DNA of 64,000 nt from Micromonospora sp. CCTCC AA 2012012 (GCF_040499845.1 NZ_CP159342.1:3968001-4032000); one strand, 5' to 3'. Numbered from the stretch's first letter, positions 1 through 8,621 are shown. The notes: generated from the letters alone by a model not told the origin. Made by a program: numbers and translations.

Positions 1-2
1 CG

Positions 3-320
3 TCGCCGCTGAGCCCCTTCTCGGCGGAGTCCTCGGCGGCCCGGGACGCGTCGATCGCGCTCTTCCGCGAGGTGCTGGAGGGCTCCACCGCACGGGTCGA
101 CCCCGAGCTGCGCCCGGAGCTGCCGGACCTGCTCTGGCTCGCCTACCTGGGGATCGTCCTGTACTGGGTGCACGACCGCTCGCCGGAGCAGGCGAAGACC
201 CGGCGACTCATCGACGGCGTGGTCCCGCTGATCGACCGGCTGGTCGGGCTGTCCCGGCTGCGGGTGCTGCGGCCGGTCACCCGGCAGGCGCTCGACCTGA
301 TCCGCACCCTGCGGCACTGA
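3..320 (+). CDS. TetR-family regulator, C-terminal part (5' end outside window)
   Basis: An open frame enters from the left edge and ends with a TGA at 318-320, giving the last ~105 residues of a protein whose start lies outside the window. The visible part is alpha-helical and alternates charged and hydrophobic patches (PELPDLLWLAYLGIVLYWVH, then DGVVPLIDRLVGLSRL), as in the ligand-binding and dimerisation domain of TetR regulators. The DNA-binding helix-turn-helix would be upstream and cannot be checked, so the assignment rests only on the C-terminal pattern. The next gene runs convergently, so nothing here shows a regulatory target. Confidence 0.6.
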   Translation, partial: SPLSPFSAESSAARDASIALFREVLEGSTARVDPELRPELPDLLWLAYLGIVLYWVHDRSPEQAKTRRLIDGVVPLIDRLVGLSRLRVLRPVTRQALDLIRTLRH

Positions 321-348
321 CCCGACCGCCGTCGTCGACCCCGGCGGC

Positions 349-1788
349 TCACCGCGGGGCGGGCAGCACCGGGTCCGCGGCCCGGGCGTCCGCCTCGGTG
401 CCGTCGGCCGGCACCCCGGGCCCGTGCTCGTCGTCGAGCATGGTGACCTCGTCGAACGGGTCGTCGCCGCGCAGCACCGCCAGCGCCCGCTCCCGGTCGA
501 ACTGACCGGTCCAGGTGCCGACGAGCACTGTGGCGACGGCGTTGCCGGCGAAGTTGGTCAGCGCCCGCGCCTCGGACATGAACCGGTCGATGCCGACGAT
601 CAGGCCCACCCCGTCCACCAGGTCCGGCCGGTGCGACTGGAGGCCGCCGGCCAGGGTCGCCAGGCCGGCACCGGTCACCCCGGCCGCGCCCTTGGAGGCG
701 ATCACCATGAACAGCAGCAGCGAGATCTGCTCGCCGACGGCGAGCGGCTTGCCCATCGCCTCGGCGATGAAGAGCGACGCCATGGTCAGATAGATCGCCG
801 TGCCGTCGAGGTTGAAGGAGTAACCGGTCGGCACGGTGATCCCGACGACCGGCCGGGCGACGCCGACGTGCTCCATCTTGGCGATCAGCCGGGGCAGCGC
901 CGACTCCGACGACGAGGTCGACAGGATCAGCAGGAACTCCCGCCCCAGGTAGGCCAGCAGCTTGAAGATCGAGATCCGGGCCACCAGCCAGAGCAGCGCG
1001 CCGAGCACCAGGAAGACGAAGATCGCGCAGGTGGCGTAGAAGCCGAGCATGATCTGGGCCAGGCTCTTCAGCGCGTCCACACCGGTCGCGCCGACCACGG
1101 CGGCGATCGCCCCGAACGCGCCGATCGGGGCCAACCACATGATCATCGCCAGCACCTTGAAGACCACCCGCTGCAACGCCGCGATCGCGTTGATCACCGG
1201 CTCGCCCCGCCGGCCCAGGCTCTGCACGGCGAAGCCGACCAGCAGGGCGACCAGCAGCGCCTGGAGCACGTCACCCTGGGTGAGCGCCGAGAAGAGCGTG
1301 GTCGGGATGATGCCGAGCACGAAGTCGACGGTCCCCTCGGACTCGCCGCTCGCGGCCTTCTGGCCCGCCCCGGCCAGCGCCTCGTTCAGGTGCAGCCCCG
1401 CCCCGGGGTGGATCAGGTTGCCCACCACCAGACCGATCGCCAGCGCCACCGTCGACATGGTGAGGAAGTAGCCCAGCGCCAGGCCGCCGACCTTGCCGAC
1501 CTGGGCGGCCTTGCGTACCGAGCCGACGCCCAACACGATCGTGCAGAAGATGACCGGCCCGATCATCATCTTGATCAGGTTGACGAAGCCCGTGCCGAGC
1601 GGCTTCAGCGACTCACCGAAGTCGGGGAAGAGCAGGCCGACGGCGATGCCGGCCAGCACGGCCAGGATCACCGCCAGATAGAGGTAGCGGGTCCGGTCCC
1701 GCCGACGCGTCGGCTCGACGACCGGGTCCGCGCCCGGCGGATCGGCGGGCACGCGGGGCGACGGTGCGGGTACGTGCTGCTCAGCCAT
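349..1788 (-). CDS. dctA: C4-dicarboxylate:cation symporter (DAACS family)
   Basis: A 479-residue membrane transporter expected to bring succinate, fumarate or malate into the cell with Na+ or H+. About 30 polar residues precede the first membrane segment (YLYLAVILAVLAGIAVGLLF). The diagnostic serine-rich hairpin (STSSSESALPRL, ~res 297-308) and the following GYSFNLDGTAIYLTMASLF segment are both intact; these form the substrate and cation site in this family. Length is normal for DctA/GltP proteins, with a ~45-residue acidic C-terminal tail. It stands alone, convergent with the TetR tail and 46 bp from the acetyltransferase gene. Substrate choice (dicarboxylate rather than glutamate) is family inference. 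Confidence 0.9.
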   Translation of the reverse strand: MAEQHVPAPSPRVPADPPGADPVVEPTRRRDRTRYLYLAVILAVLAGIAVGLLFPDFGESLKPLGTGFVNLIKMMIGPVIFCTIVLGVGSVRKAAQVGKVGGLALGYFLTMSTVALAIGLVVGNLIHPGAGLHLNEALAGAGQKAASGESEGTVDFVLGIIPTTLFSALTQGDVLQALLVALLVGFAVQSLGRRGEPVINAIAALQRVVFKVLAMIMWLAPIGAFGAIAAVVGATGVDALKSLAQIMLGFYATCAIFVFLVLGALLWLVARISIFKLLAYLGREFLLILSTSSSESALPRLIAKMEHVGVARPVVGITVPTGYSFNLDGTAIYLTMASLFIAEAMGKPLAVGEQISLLLFMVIASKGAAGVTGAGLATLAGGLQSHRPDLVDGVGLIVGIDRFMSEARALTNFAGNAVATVLVGTWTGQFDRERALAVLRGDDPFDEVTMLDDEHGPGVPADGTEADARAADPVLPAPR

Positions 1789-1834
1789 GCGGCCACCCCT
1801 ACCCAGTGGCGCCGCTCACCCAAACCGGGCCGGC

Positions 1835-2569
1835 TCAGGGCGGGTCGACCCCGTACGACCGCCAGCCGCGGTCCGGGAAGCCGGCGGCCTCGGCGACCCG
1901 CGCCGACGCGGTGTTGTCGGGATCGTGCCGGTAGGTGGGGATCGCCCCCTCGTCGAGCACCCGCCGGGCCGCCTGGGCGACCAGCCGCCGGGCGAGTCCC
2001 CGCCCCCGGGCCGCCTCGGCCGTGCCGACCGTCAACTCGTGCCCGTGCACGTCGTGCCGCTTGACGCCCACGCCCGCCAGATAGCCGCCGTCGGCGTCGC
2101 GGGCCACCAGCACCGGCCGGTCGAAGAGGCCCAGCCAGGCCGGGAGCCCGGGCGTGGTGGGCGCGATCCACTCCCCGGCGTCGGGCAGCGGGGCCGGGGC
2201 GGCGCTCCACCGGTAGACCGCCCGGTTGGTGGGCCAGTCGGGCAACCCGACCAGCGCCGGCAGGTCGGGCAGCAGCCGCTCGATCGACCGGTCGACGGCC
2301 CGGGCCCGCACCGCCGCCACCCGGTCGGGCGGCACGGAGAGGAGGGCGCACCCCGGGGCGACGACCGCGACGGCCGGGCGGAGCCGACCGTCCCAGGCCG
2401 GCCGCGCGCGGCGGTGCGAACCGACCACGTGCAGCCCGGGACCGGCCGGCCACTGCCCCAGCCAGGTCGCCAGGTGCAGGAACACCCGCCGGTCCAGCAC
2501 CGGGGCCATCTCGTCGTCCGCCATCGTGATCATGGTACGCCCGGTGACCGGATCGAGGTCGGCGTTCAC
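1835..2569 (-). CDS. GNAT-family N-acetyltransferase
   Basis: A 244-residue protein. Its C-terminal half has the GNAT fold: a beta strand (HELTVGTAEAARGRGLARRL) ends in the acetyl-CoA pyrophosphate loop RGRGLA, followed by the helix-strand pattern DNTASARVAEAAGF typical of motif B. The N-terminal half (~res 1-120) resembles the extra domain of two-domain GNATs and may bind substrate, which cannot be named. The GTG start at 2569-2567 overlaps the TGA stop of the DUF4396 gene (GTGA), so the two are translationally coupled and probably share the metal-responsive promoter upstream. Confidence 0.8.
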   Translation of the reverse strand: MNADLDPVTGRTMITMADDEMAPVLDRRVFLHLATWLGQWPAGPGLHVVGSHRRARPAWDGRLRPAVAVVAPGCALLSVPPDRVAAVRARAVDRSIERLLPDLPALVGLPDWPTNRAVYRWSAAPAPLPDAGEWIAPTTPGLPAWLGLFDRPVLVARDADGGYLAGVGVKRHDVHGHELTVGTAEAARGRGLARRLVAQAARRVLDEGAIPTYRHDPDNTASARVAEAAGFPDRGWRSYGVDPP

Positions 2570-3096
2570 CGCCCCGCGTGGTGGTCGTGGCCGGCGGGAG
2601 CACCGGGGTGGTCCGCCCCCGTCCCCGAGGACGCGGAGTCGTGGTCGGCGCCGTGGTGGTAACGGTGCGCCACGGCGTGCCCCCGGCCGCGCCCGATCAG
2701 TGCCCGATTGACCGGCACGGTCACCACGAACGCCACCGCCAGGGCGAGCAGCAGGCTGGCCCAGAAGAGCCAGTCGGCCAGTCCGGCGGTCAGCGCACCG
2801 GGGACGGCCAGCATGACCGCGTTGTCGACGATCTCCATCACCGCGATGCTCACCGTGTCGGCGGCGAGCGCCACGCCGATCGCCGTCCGCAGCGGCAGGC
2901 CCGAGCGGAGCACCGGACGGACGGTCAGCGCGTAGCCGAAGAGGAAGGCCAGCGCGACCGAGAGCAGGACCGTGGCGAGGGCGGACCAGCCGAGCGCAGT
3001 GCCGACGACCATGCCCAGCACCTCGCCGATCGCGCAGCCGCTGAGGCAGTGCAGGGTCGCCGCGATCGCCAGCCGGGTCAGGTTCGAGTTCTGCAT
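2566..3096 (-). CDS. DUF4396 membrane protein with His-rich tail, behind a CsoR-type operator
   Basis: About 176 residues. An opening CxxC-like stretch (HCLSGCAIGEVLG, ~res 15-27) lies in the first membrane segment, three to four further hydrophobic segments follow, and the tail is rich in His and Asp (HRYHHGADHD, then HDHHAGR). This fits DUF4396, a small membrane family with no assigned reaction. The Cys pair, the His tail and the CsoR-like palindrome just upstream suggest copper handling or export; that is inference. Two starts are possible: ATG at 3108 touches the operator, while ATG at 3096 would sit just after the transcription start predicted from the TATATG -10 element, so 3096 is chosen. 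The stop overlaps the downstream GNAT start. Confidence 0.75.
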   Translation of the reverse strand: MQNSNLTRLAIAATLHCLSGCAIGEVLGMVVGTALGWSALATVLLSVALAFLFGYALTVRPVLRSGLPLRTAIGVALAADTVSIAVMEIVDNAVMLAVPGALTAGLADWLFWASLLLALAVAFVVTVPVNRALIGRGRGHAVAHRYHHGADHDSASSGTGADHPGAPAGHDHHAGR

Positions 3097-3109
3097 GCCG
3101 TGGACCATA

Positions 3110-3124
3110 TACCCCCAGGGGGTA
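3110..3124. promoter_or_regulatory. CsoR-type copper operator between -35 and -10
   Basis: Perfect palindrome TACCCCC-A-GGGGGTA, the G-tract form typical of CsoR/RcnR-family operators. Read on the minus strand it fills the 16-bp spacer between a possible -35 (TTCACT, ~3128-3133) and a -10 (TATATG, ~3106-3111) of the DUF4396-GNAT operon. A repressor bound there would block polymerase directly. No csoR gene lies in the window. Confidence 0.7.
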
Positions 3125-3154
3125 ACAAGTGAAGCGATGTCCGTCACTCCCCGG

Positions 3155-3826
3155 TCAGCGGCGGACCAGCTCGACGAACCACCGGCGGTGCGCCGGCAAC
3201 ACGTCGGCGACCCGGAAGCCGGCCGCCGACGCCAGCGGCTCGGCCAGTTCCACGCCCACCCGGGCCCAGCGGAACGACGGCCCGCGCGCCTCGCGGCCGT
3301 CGCCACCGCCGGAGACGACGTGCGCCCGGCCCCGCCACAGGCCCGCGCCGGGCGCCGCCAGCTCCACCAGGGCCGTACCGCCCGGGCGGAGCAGGTCGGC
3401 GCAGCGGCGCAGCAGCCGCAGCGGGTCACCGCCGATGCCGATGTTGCCGTCGACCAGCAGCGCGTGCGCCCACCGCCCCTCACCGGGCAGCGGCCCGAGG
3501 ACGTCCCGGCACAGCGCCACCGCGCCCCGCTCCCGGGCCAGCCGGACCGCCCCGGCGGAGACGTCCACCCCGAGGGCGACCAGCCCCCGGGCGGCCAGCG
3601 CGGCGGTCAACCGGCCGGGACCACAGCCCAGGTCGACGGTGGGTCCGACGCACCGCTGGACCAGCCGCTCCAGGGCCGGTTCGAGTGGACCGTGCCACCG
3701 CCGCACCGGCAACGGCAGCCGCTCACCGTCGGCCAGCACGAGCCAGTGCCGGTGCTCCCCCACCCGGCCCGCCGGCTCGGCCAGGGCGGCGTCGAAGCCA
3801 CCGGCGAGGACCGCCGCCCCGGTCAC
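3155..3826 (-). CDS. Class I SAM-dependent methyltransferase
   Basis: A 223-residue protein with the SAM-binding motif I VDLGCGPGRL (~res 50-59), an acidic loop after strand 2 (LGVDVS) and a later LLRPGGTALVEL strand, as in class I methyltransferases. The GTG start at 3826 overlaps the stop of the upstream DUF2064 gene (GTGA); a longer frame exists but would overlap that gene by ~190 bp. It is the last gene of a three-gene leftward operon with two sugar-nucleotide-type enzymes. In other actinobacteria this trio accompanies cell-envelope or secondary glycolipid genes. The methyl acceptor is unknown. Confidence 0.8.
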   Translation of the reverse strand: MTGAAVLAGGFDAALAEPAGRVGEHRHWLVLADGERLPLPVRRWHGPLEPALERLVQRCVGPTVDLGCGPGRLTAALAARGLVALGVDVSAGAVRLARERGAVALCRDVLGPLPGEGRWAHALLVDGNIGIGGDPLRLLRRCADLLRPGGTALVELAAPGAGLWRGRAHVVSGGGDGREARGPSFRWARVGVELAEPLASAAGFRVADVLPAHRRWFVELVRR

Positions 3827-4596
3827 CGGCCACCCCTCGATCCCACCGGGGGCACGACGCGCTTTGCACCGGCCGCCAACCGCACGTCGGGCTCGGGACC
3901 GGCGGCCGACCGCCCGACAGGCTCGGGACCGAGTGGCGGCCGGGCGGCGAGGCGGCGGACCACGTCGGCGAAGCGGCCGTCCGGCGCGGCGGCGGCGACC
4001 GCCAGTGCCGCCGGCCACTCGTCCACGTCGGCCAGTTCGGGCAGCGCGGCCACCCGCAGCCCGCGCCCGGTCAGCGCCGCCCGGGTCAGCCGGCCGGTCG
4101 CCGGGGTCGACATCGGCACGTCGCGCAGCACCACCGCCGCGCCCGGGTCACGCAGCCCCAGCGCCCACCAGCCGCCGTCCACCGCCGGACCGAGCACCGC
4201 CTCCGTCTCGGCCGACCCGGCGAGCGCGGCGGTGAGCAGCTCGGGGCGGACCTGCGGGGTGTCCATGCCGAGCTGGAGCACCGGCCGGCCGGGGGCCACC
4301 GCCCCGGCGTCGGCGTGGGCGGCGGCCAACCGCTCGCCCAAGCCCCGCCCGCGCTGCGGCAGCAGCGTCCAGCCGGTCAACGCGGCGCGGAGTTCCGCAC
4401 CCCGCACCGCGTCGGCCAGCCGACCGGCGTACGCCAGCACCGGCACCGCGCCGGGCACCGCGCGGACCGCGTCCAGGGTGTCCAGCAGGGCGGCGGCCGC
4501 CACCTCGGCGGCGTCCGTCGGCGTCAACGGCGGGCAGAGCCGGGTCTTCACCCGCCCCGGCACCGGCGCCTTCGCCACCACCAGCAGCACCGTCAT
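3823..4596 (-). CDS. TIGR04282 / DUF2064 family glycosyltransferase-like protein
   Basis: 257 residues. The N-terminus MTVLLVVAKAPVPGRVKTRL is the signature of the TIGR04282 (DUF2064) family, a nucleotidyltransferase/glycosyltransferase fold related to CofC and MobA. A later LQLGMDTPQV strand (~res 105) supplies the acidic residue expected at the metal site. The ATG at 4596 overlaps the stop of the preceding GT2 gene (ATGA); the longer frame to 4908 is not needed. Family members usually lie beside a GT2 enzyme, as here. No substrate has been established for the family that I can state safely. Confidence 0.8.
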   Translation of the reverse strand: MTVLLVVAKAPVPGRVKTRLCPPLTPTDAAEVAAAALLDTLDAVRAVPGAVPVLAYAGRLADAVRGAELRAALTGWTLLPQRGRGLGERLAAAHADAGAVAPGRPVLQLGMDTPQVRPELLTAALAGSAETEAVLGPAVDGGWWALGLRDPGAAVVLRDVPMSTPATGRLTRAALTGRGLRVAALPELADVDEWPAALAVAAAAPDGRFADVVRRLAARPPLGPEPVGRSAAGPEPDVRLAAGAKRVVPPVGSRGGR

Positions 4597-5264
4597 GACC
4601 CGACCCCGGCCCGGAGGACCCCCGTCATGTCCCGGACCGCCCGGGCGGTGCCGCGCACCGACCCGGAGACCTTCGAGCGGGTGCCGGCGGCGCGCGGGGC
4701 GTACGCCACGTCCAGCTCGACGATCCGCCAGCCGGCGGCGGCGGCGCGCAGCAGCAGCTCCAGCGGGTAGCCGAAGGCCCGGTCCGCGACGCCCAGCTCC
4801 AGCAGCGCCGCCCGGCGGGCCACCCGGATCGGGCTCAGGTCGTGCACGGGTACGCCCCGGCGGCGCAACCCGGCCGCGATCACCGCGTTGCCGACCCGGG
4901 CGTGCCACGGCCAGGCGCCCACGGAGACCGGTCGGCGGCGCCCGGCGGTCAGGTCGGCCCGCCCCTCGGCGACCGGCCCGGCCAGCCTCGGCAGCTCCCC
5001 CGGGTCGAAGGAGCCGTCCGCGTCCAGCACGCAGACCAGCTCGGTACGGGCGGCGAGCAGCCCGGTGTGCACGGCCGCCCCGTAACCGCGCCGGGCCTCG
5101 CGCACCACCCGGGCGCCGTACGCCTCGGCCACCTCGGGCGAGCCGTCGGTGGAGCCGTTGTCCACCACGACGGCGCGGTACCCGGGTGGCAGCGCGCTGA
5201 GCACCCCGGGCAGGGCGGCTGCCTCGTCGAGACAGGGCAGCACCACGTCGACCTCTGTTCCCAT
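4593..5264 (-). CDS. Glycosyltransferase family 2 (dolichyl/polyprenyl-phosphate sugar synthase-like)
   Basis: 223 residues with a GT-A fold. The opening strand and helix (VVLPCLDEAAALPGVL) precede the nucleotide motif VVVDNGSTDGS and the metal-binding acidic motif VLDADGSF (~res 78-85). There is no C-terminal membrane anchor, so it should be soluble or peripheral. It begins the three-gene operon ending at 3155. The probable role is transfer of a sugar from an NDP donor onto a lipid phosphate, with the divergent membrane protein at 5411 a possible user of that product; this link is inferred from position only. Confidence 0.85.
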   Translation of the reverse strand: MGTEVDVVLPCLDEAAALPGVLSALPPGYRAVVVDNGSTDGSPEVAEAYGARVVREARRGYGAAVHTGLLAARTELVCVLDADGSFDPGELPRLAGPVAEGRADLTAGRRRPVSVGAWPWHARVGNAVIAAGLRRRGVPVHDLSPIRVARRAALLELGVADRAFGYPLELLLRAAAAGWRIVELDVAYAPRAAGTRSKVSGSVRGTARAVRDMTGVLRAGVGS

Positions 5265-5312
5265 GACCGGGACGCTAGGCCCGCCGCACCCTGTCGGGAG
5301 GCGCTGCGGCGG

Positions 5313-5346
5313 TTACGGAACCCTTACGCCGCAACGGGTTGTTACG
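5313..5346. promoter_or_regulatory. TTACG direct repeats in the divergent promoter region
   Basis: TTACG occurs at 5313, 5324 and 5342, all on the plus strand. The first two are 11 bp apart, one helical turn, the usual spacing of OmpR/PhoB-type half-sites. The repeats lie in the 146-bp gap between the leftward GT2 operon and the rightward membrane-protein gene. Another TTACG and an inverted CGTAA lie before the response-regulator gene (6777-6820), so that regulator is the natural candidate. Confidence 0.4.
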
Positions 5347-5410
5347 AAACTCTGACGAGCCCGCGGAAGTGCCCCCGCACCCCCCGGCGACCCCGTAGCC
5401 TCCGCTCACC

Positions 5411-6769
5411 ATGACCCGCCACCCCAGCGCCGGCCGCCGACGCGACCTGACCGTGCTCGCCGTCGAGGCGGCGCTGCTGGCCGTCGCGGTGGCCGTCGGC
5501 GCGCTGCTCAACCAGCGCGGCGTCGGGCTGCACGCCGACGCCGCCCCGCTCTATGCCAGCTGGGGGCCGCACGTCGGCGCCGGCACCCTCCCCGCGCTGG
5601 CCCTCGCCGTCGCCGTCGTCCGGCACGGCCCGGAACTGGCCCGGCGGCTCCCGTGGGCGCGGCTGCTGGCCGTCGGCTGGCTCGCCGGCGCCGCCTGGAC
5701 GCTCTGCCTGGCGCTGGTGGACGGCTGGTCGACCGGGCTGGCCGGACGGCTCACCGTGCAGGCCGAGTACCTGCACGAGGTGCCCCGGGTGCACGACGTG
5801 CGGAGCATGCTGGCCGGGTTCACCGACCGGATCATCGACTTCCAGCCGGACTCCTGGTCCACGCACACCGCCGGACACCCGCCGGGCGCGCTGCTGATCT
5901 TCGTCGGGCTGGACCGGATCGGATTGGGTGGCGGCGCGGCGGCCGGGCTGGCCTGCGTACTGATCGGGGCGACGGTGTGCGTGTCGGTGCCGGTGGCGCT
6001 GCGCGCACTCGGCGACGAGCCGGCCGCGCGGGTGGTGCTGCCGTACCTGGTGCTGCTGCCCGGGGCGGTCTGGGTGGGGGCGTCCGCCGACGGGATCTTC
6101 GCCGCCACGGTGGCCGCCGGGCTGGCCCTGCTCGCCCGCCCCGGCAGGTGGTCGCCGGCGCTGGGCGGGCTGCTGCTCGGCGTCGCGCTGCACCTGTCGT
6201 ACGGGCTGGTGCTGGCCGGGCTGCTGGCGTTGACCGTGCTGGCGCTGCGGCCGACCGGCCGGCTGGCCGCGCTGCTCGCCGCCGGTCTGGGCGTGGTCGC
6301 GGTGACCGCCGCCTTCGTGGCCGCCGGGTTCTGGTGGCTGGACGGCTACCACCTGGTGGTGCAGCGCTACTACCAGGGCTGGGCCGCCGACCGCCCGTAC
6401 GCGTACTGGGTCTGGGCGAACCTGGCCGCCCTGCTGCTCAGCGCCGGGCCGGTGGCGGGACCGGCGCTGGCCCGTACCGTCGGACCGGCGCTCGCGGCCG
6501 TCCGTGCGCGCCTCGGCGGGCGGACCGGGGCGGCGGAGGGGCGGCCCCGGGGTGCGGCCGTCTGGCTGCCGGTGGCGGCGGCCGGGACGGTGGCCCTGGC
6601 CGACCTCTCCGGGCTCTCCAAGGCCGAGGTGGAGCGGATCTGGCTGCCCTTCGTGGTCTGGCTGCTGGTCGCCGTGGTGCGGCTGCCGGCCGCCGACCGG
6701 CGCTGGTGGCTGGCCGGCCAGGCGGCCACCGCCCTCGCGGTCAACCACCTGCTCCGGACGGTCTCCTGA
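5411..6769 (+). CDS. Polytopic membrane protein, possible GT-C type glycosyltransferase
   Basis: 452 residues with roughly ten to twelve hydrophobic segments. After the first segment comes a polar loop (~res 20-45, NQRGVGLHADAAPLYASWGP), and a long extracytoplasmic loop (~res 115-160) contains AEYLHEVPRVHDV and HTAGHPPGALL. Large GT-C enzymes have this layout, with a conserved first loop carrying acidic residues, but no exact family signature is recognised. Divergence from the GT2/TIGR04282/methyltransferase operon and position just before a two-component system suggest an envelope function. The ATG start follows the TTACG repeat region by 65 bp. Confidence 0.6.
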   Translation: MTRHPSAGRRRDLTVLAVEAALLAVAVAVGALLNQRGVGLHADAAPLYASWGPHVGAGTLPALALAVAVVRHGPELARRLPWARLLAVGWLAGAAWTLCLALVDGWSTGLAGRLTVQAEYLHEVPRVHDVRSMLAGFTDRIIDFQPDSWSTHTAGHPPGALLIFVGLDRIGLGGGAAAGLACVLIGATVCVSVPVALRALGDEPAARVVLPYLVLLPGAVWVGASADGIFAATVAAGLALLARPGRWSPALGGLLLGVALHLSYGLVLAGLLALTVLALRPTGRLAALLAAGLGVVAVTAAFVAAGFWWLDGYHLVVQRYYQGWAADRPYAYWVWANLAALLLSAGPVAGPALARTVGPALAAVRARLGGRTGAAEGRPRGAAVWLPVAAAGTVALADLSGLSKAEVERIWLPFVVWLLVAVVRLPAADRRWWLAGQAATALAVNHLLRTVS

Positions 6770-6846
6770 CCCCGGTCGTAAGAACCTCGCAATAGATCCA
6801 CTCGACCTCCCGTCGTTACGCTGGCCCCCACCGAGGGAGGTACGCC

Positions 6847-7542
6847 GTGGCGCAACGGGTGCTGGTCGTCGACGACGACCGGACGGTCAGCGACGTGGTG
6901 TGCCGCTATCTCGAACACGCCGGCTACCAGGTGGACCACGTGGGCGACGGGGCCGCCGCCCTCGCCGCCGTCGCCCGGCAGCCACCCCACCTGGTGGTGC
7001 TGGACCTGATGCTGCCGGTGCTCGACGGGCTGGAGGTCTGCCGTCGGCTGCGGGAGCGGCCGGACGGCGTACCCATCGTCATGCTCACCGCACGCGGCGA
7101 CGAGGCCGACCGGATCCTCGGCCTGCAACTGGGCGCGGACGACTACCTGAGCAAGCCGTTCTCCCCGCGCGAGCTGGTGCTGCGGGTGCGCTCGGTGCTG
7201 CGCCGGGCGGGCGGCGAGCCGGCCGACGCGGTGCCGGAGGTGCTGGCCGACGGCGGCCTGGAGGTGGAGACCGGGCCCCGGGTGGCCCGGCTGCACGGCC
7301 GGGAGCTGACCCTGACGCTGCGCGAGTTCGACCTGCTGGCCCACCTGATGCGGCATCCGGCGCGGGCGTTCCGCCGGGCGGAGCTGCTGGAGCGGGTGTG
7401 GGGCTGGAGCTTCGGCGACGAGTCGACGGTGACGGTCCACGTGCGCCGGCTGCGGGAGAAGATCGAGGCCGACCCGGCGAGTCCCCGCCGGATCGTCACC
7501 GTCTGGGGCGTCGGCTACCGGTACGAGCCGACCGATGCGTGA
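6847..7542 (+). CDS. OmpR/PhoB-type response regulator
   Basis: 231 residues. The receiver domain (res 1-~115) has the acidic pair in VVDDDRTVS, the phospho-acceptor Asp in VVLDLMLP, the Thr in MLTAR and the Lys in LSKPFSP, so it should be phosphorylatable. The C-terminal winged helix (~res 135-230) carries the recognition-helix pattern TVTVHVRRLREKIE. It starts with GTG behind a clear GAGGGAGG ribosome site. It overlaps the downstream kinase gene by 8 bp, so both are made together. Likely targets are its own promoter and the glycosyltransferase genes just upstream, where TTACG repeats occur. Confidence 0.93.
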   Translation: MAQRVLVVDDDRTVSDVVCRYLEHAGYQVDHVGDGAAALAAVARQPPHLVVLDLMLPVLDGLEVCRRLRERPDGVPIVMLTARGDEADRILGLQLGADDYLSKPFSPRELVLRVRSVLRRAGGEPADAVPEVLADGGLEVETGPRVARLHGRELTLTLREFDLLAHLMRHPARAFRRAELLERVWGWSFGDESTVTVHVRRLREKIEADPASPRRIVTVWGVGYRYEPTDA

Positions 7543-8563
7543 CCTGGCGCTGATCTTCGCCGCCGCGCTCGTCGCGGCCTGCGCGGTCGGGCTGGTCGGC
7601 GCGGCGGCGCTGCGGCTGCTGCGCGGCCGGTCCATCACCCTGCACATCTTCGTGCTGCTCACCATGACCGTCGCCGCGGTGGTCGCCGGGGTGGCGGTGA
7701 TCGCGGAGGCGATGTTCCTCTCGCCGCACGACCTGGAGGTGGTGCTGATCACCGTCTCCGCCGCGGCGGTGGTGAGCCTCGCGGTGGGCTGGCTCTTCGG
7801 GCGGCGGCTGGCCGCCGCGGCGGTCTGGGCGGACCAGGCGCGGGAACGGGAACGGCGGATCGAGAAGGGCCGCCGGGACCTGGTCGCCTGGGTCTCGCAC
7901 GACCTGCGGACCCCGCTGGCCGGGCTGCGGGCGATGGCGGAGGCGCTGGAGGACCGGGTGGTCCGCGACCCGGAGACCGTCGACGAGTACCACCGCCGGA
8001 TCCGGGTGGAGACCGACCGGATGACCCGGCTGGTCGACGACCTGTTCGAGCTGTCCCGGATCAACGCGGGGGCACTGCGCCTGTCCCTGTCGGCGGTGCC
8101 GCTGGGCGACGTGGTCTCCGACGCCCTCGCCGGCACCGCCCCGCTGGCCGCCGCCCGCCGGATCCGGCTGGTGGCCGCCGAGTCGGGCTGGCCGACGGTG
8201 GCCGCCAGCGAGCCGGAGCTGGCCCGGGTGGTCGGCAACCTGCTGCTCAACGCGGTCCGCTACACCCCGGAGGACGGCACCGTACGGGTGGACGCCGGCC
8301 GGGACGCGGACACGGCCTGGCTGGCGGTGGCGGACACCTGCGGCGGCATCCCGGAGTCCGACCTGCCGCGCGTCTTCGACGTGGCGTTCCGGGGCGAACC
8401 GGCTCGCACCCCGCGCCCCGGCAACGGTGGCGTGGAGGGGTCGGGCGGGCTGGGGCTGGCGATCGTGCGCGGGCTGATTGAGGCGCACGGCGGGCGGGTA
8501 GACGTAGAGAACGTCACCGATGGCTGCCGGTTCGTGGTCCGGTTGCCGGTGGCGGGAACCTGA
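7535..8563 (+). CDS. Sensor histidine kinase (partner of 6847-7542)
   Basis: 342 residues. Membrane segments at ~res 5-28 and 38-60 are joined by a very short loop, and a third lies at ~72-90, so there is almost no extracytoplasmic sensor domain; it probably reads a membrane or intramembrane signal. The cytoplasmic part has the phosphorylated His in SHDLRTPLAGL (~res 121), the N box NLLLNAVRYTPEDG, the G1 region CGGIPESD and the G2 box GSGGLGLAIV. Its ATG lies inside the end of the response-regulator gene. The signal is unknown. Confidence 0.92.
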   Translation: MRDLALIFAAALVAACAVGLVGAAALRLLRGRSITLHIFVLLTMTVAAVVAGVAVIAEAMFLSPHDLEVVLITVSAAAVVSLAVGWLFGRRLAAAAVWADQARERERRIEKGRRDLVAWVSHDLRTPLAGLRAMAEALEDRVVRDPETVDEYHRRIRVETDRMTRLVDDLFELSRINAGALRLSLSAVPLGDVVSDALAGTAPLAAARRIRLVAAESGWPTVAASEPELARVVGNLLLNAVRYTPEDGTVRVDAGRDADTAWLAVADTCGGIPESDLPRVFDVAFRGEPARTPRPGNGGVEGSGGLGLAIVRGLIEAHGGRVDVENVTDGCRFVVRLPVAGT

Positions 8564-8621
8564 GACATCGATCGAGCGTCATATCTATTTCCATACATGT
8601 ACAACTTTCTCTGGGACGGTA

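Noticed and set aside
4599..4908. Longer start for the DUF2064 gene at 4908
   Set aside because: It would overlap the GT2 gene by over 300 bp; the ATG at 4596 gives the family's exact N-terminus and a 4-bp overlap.
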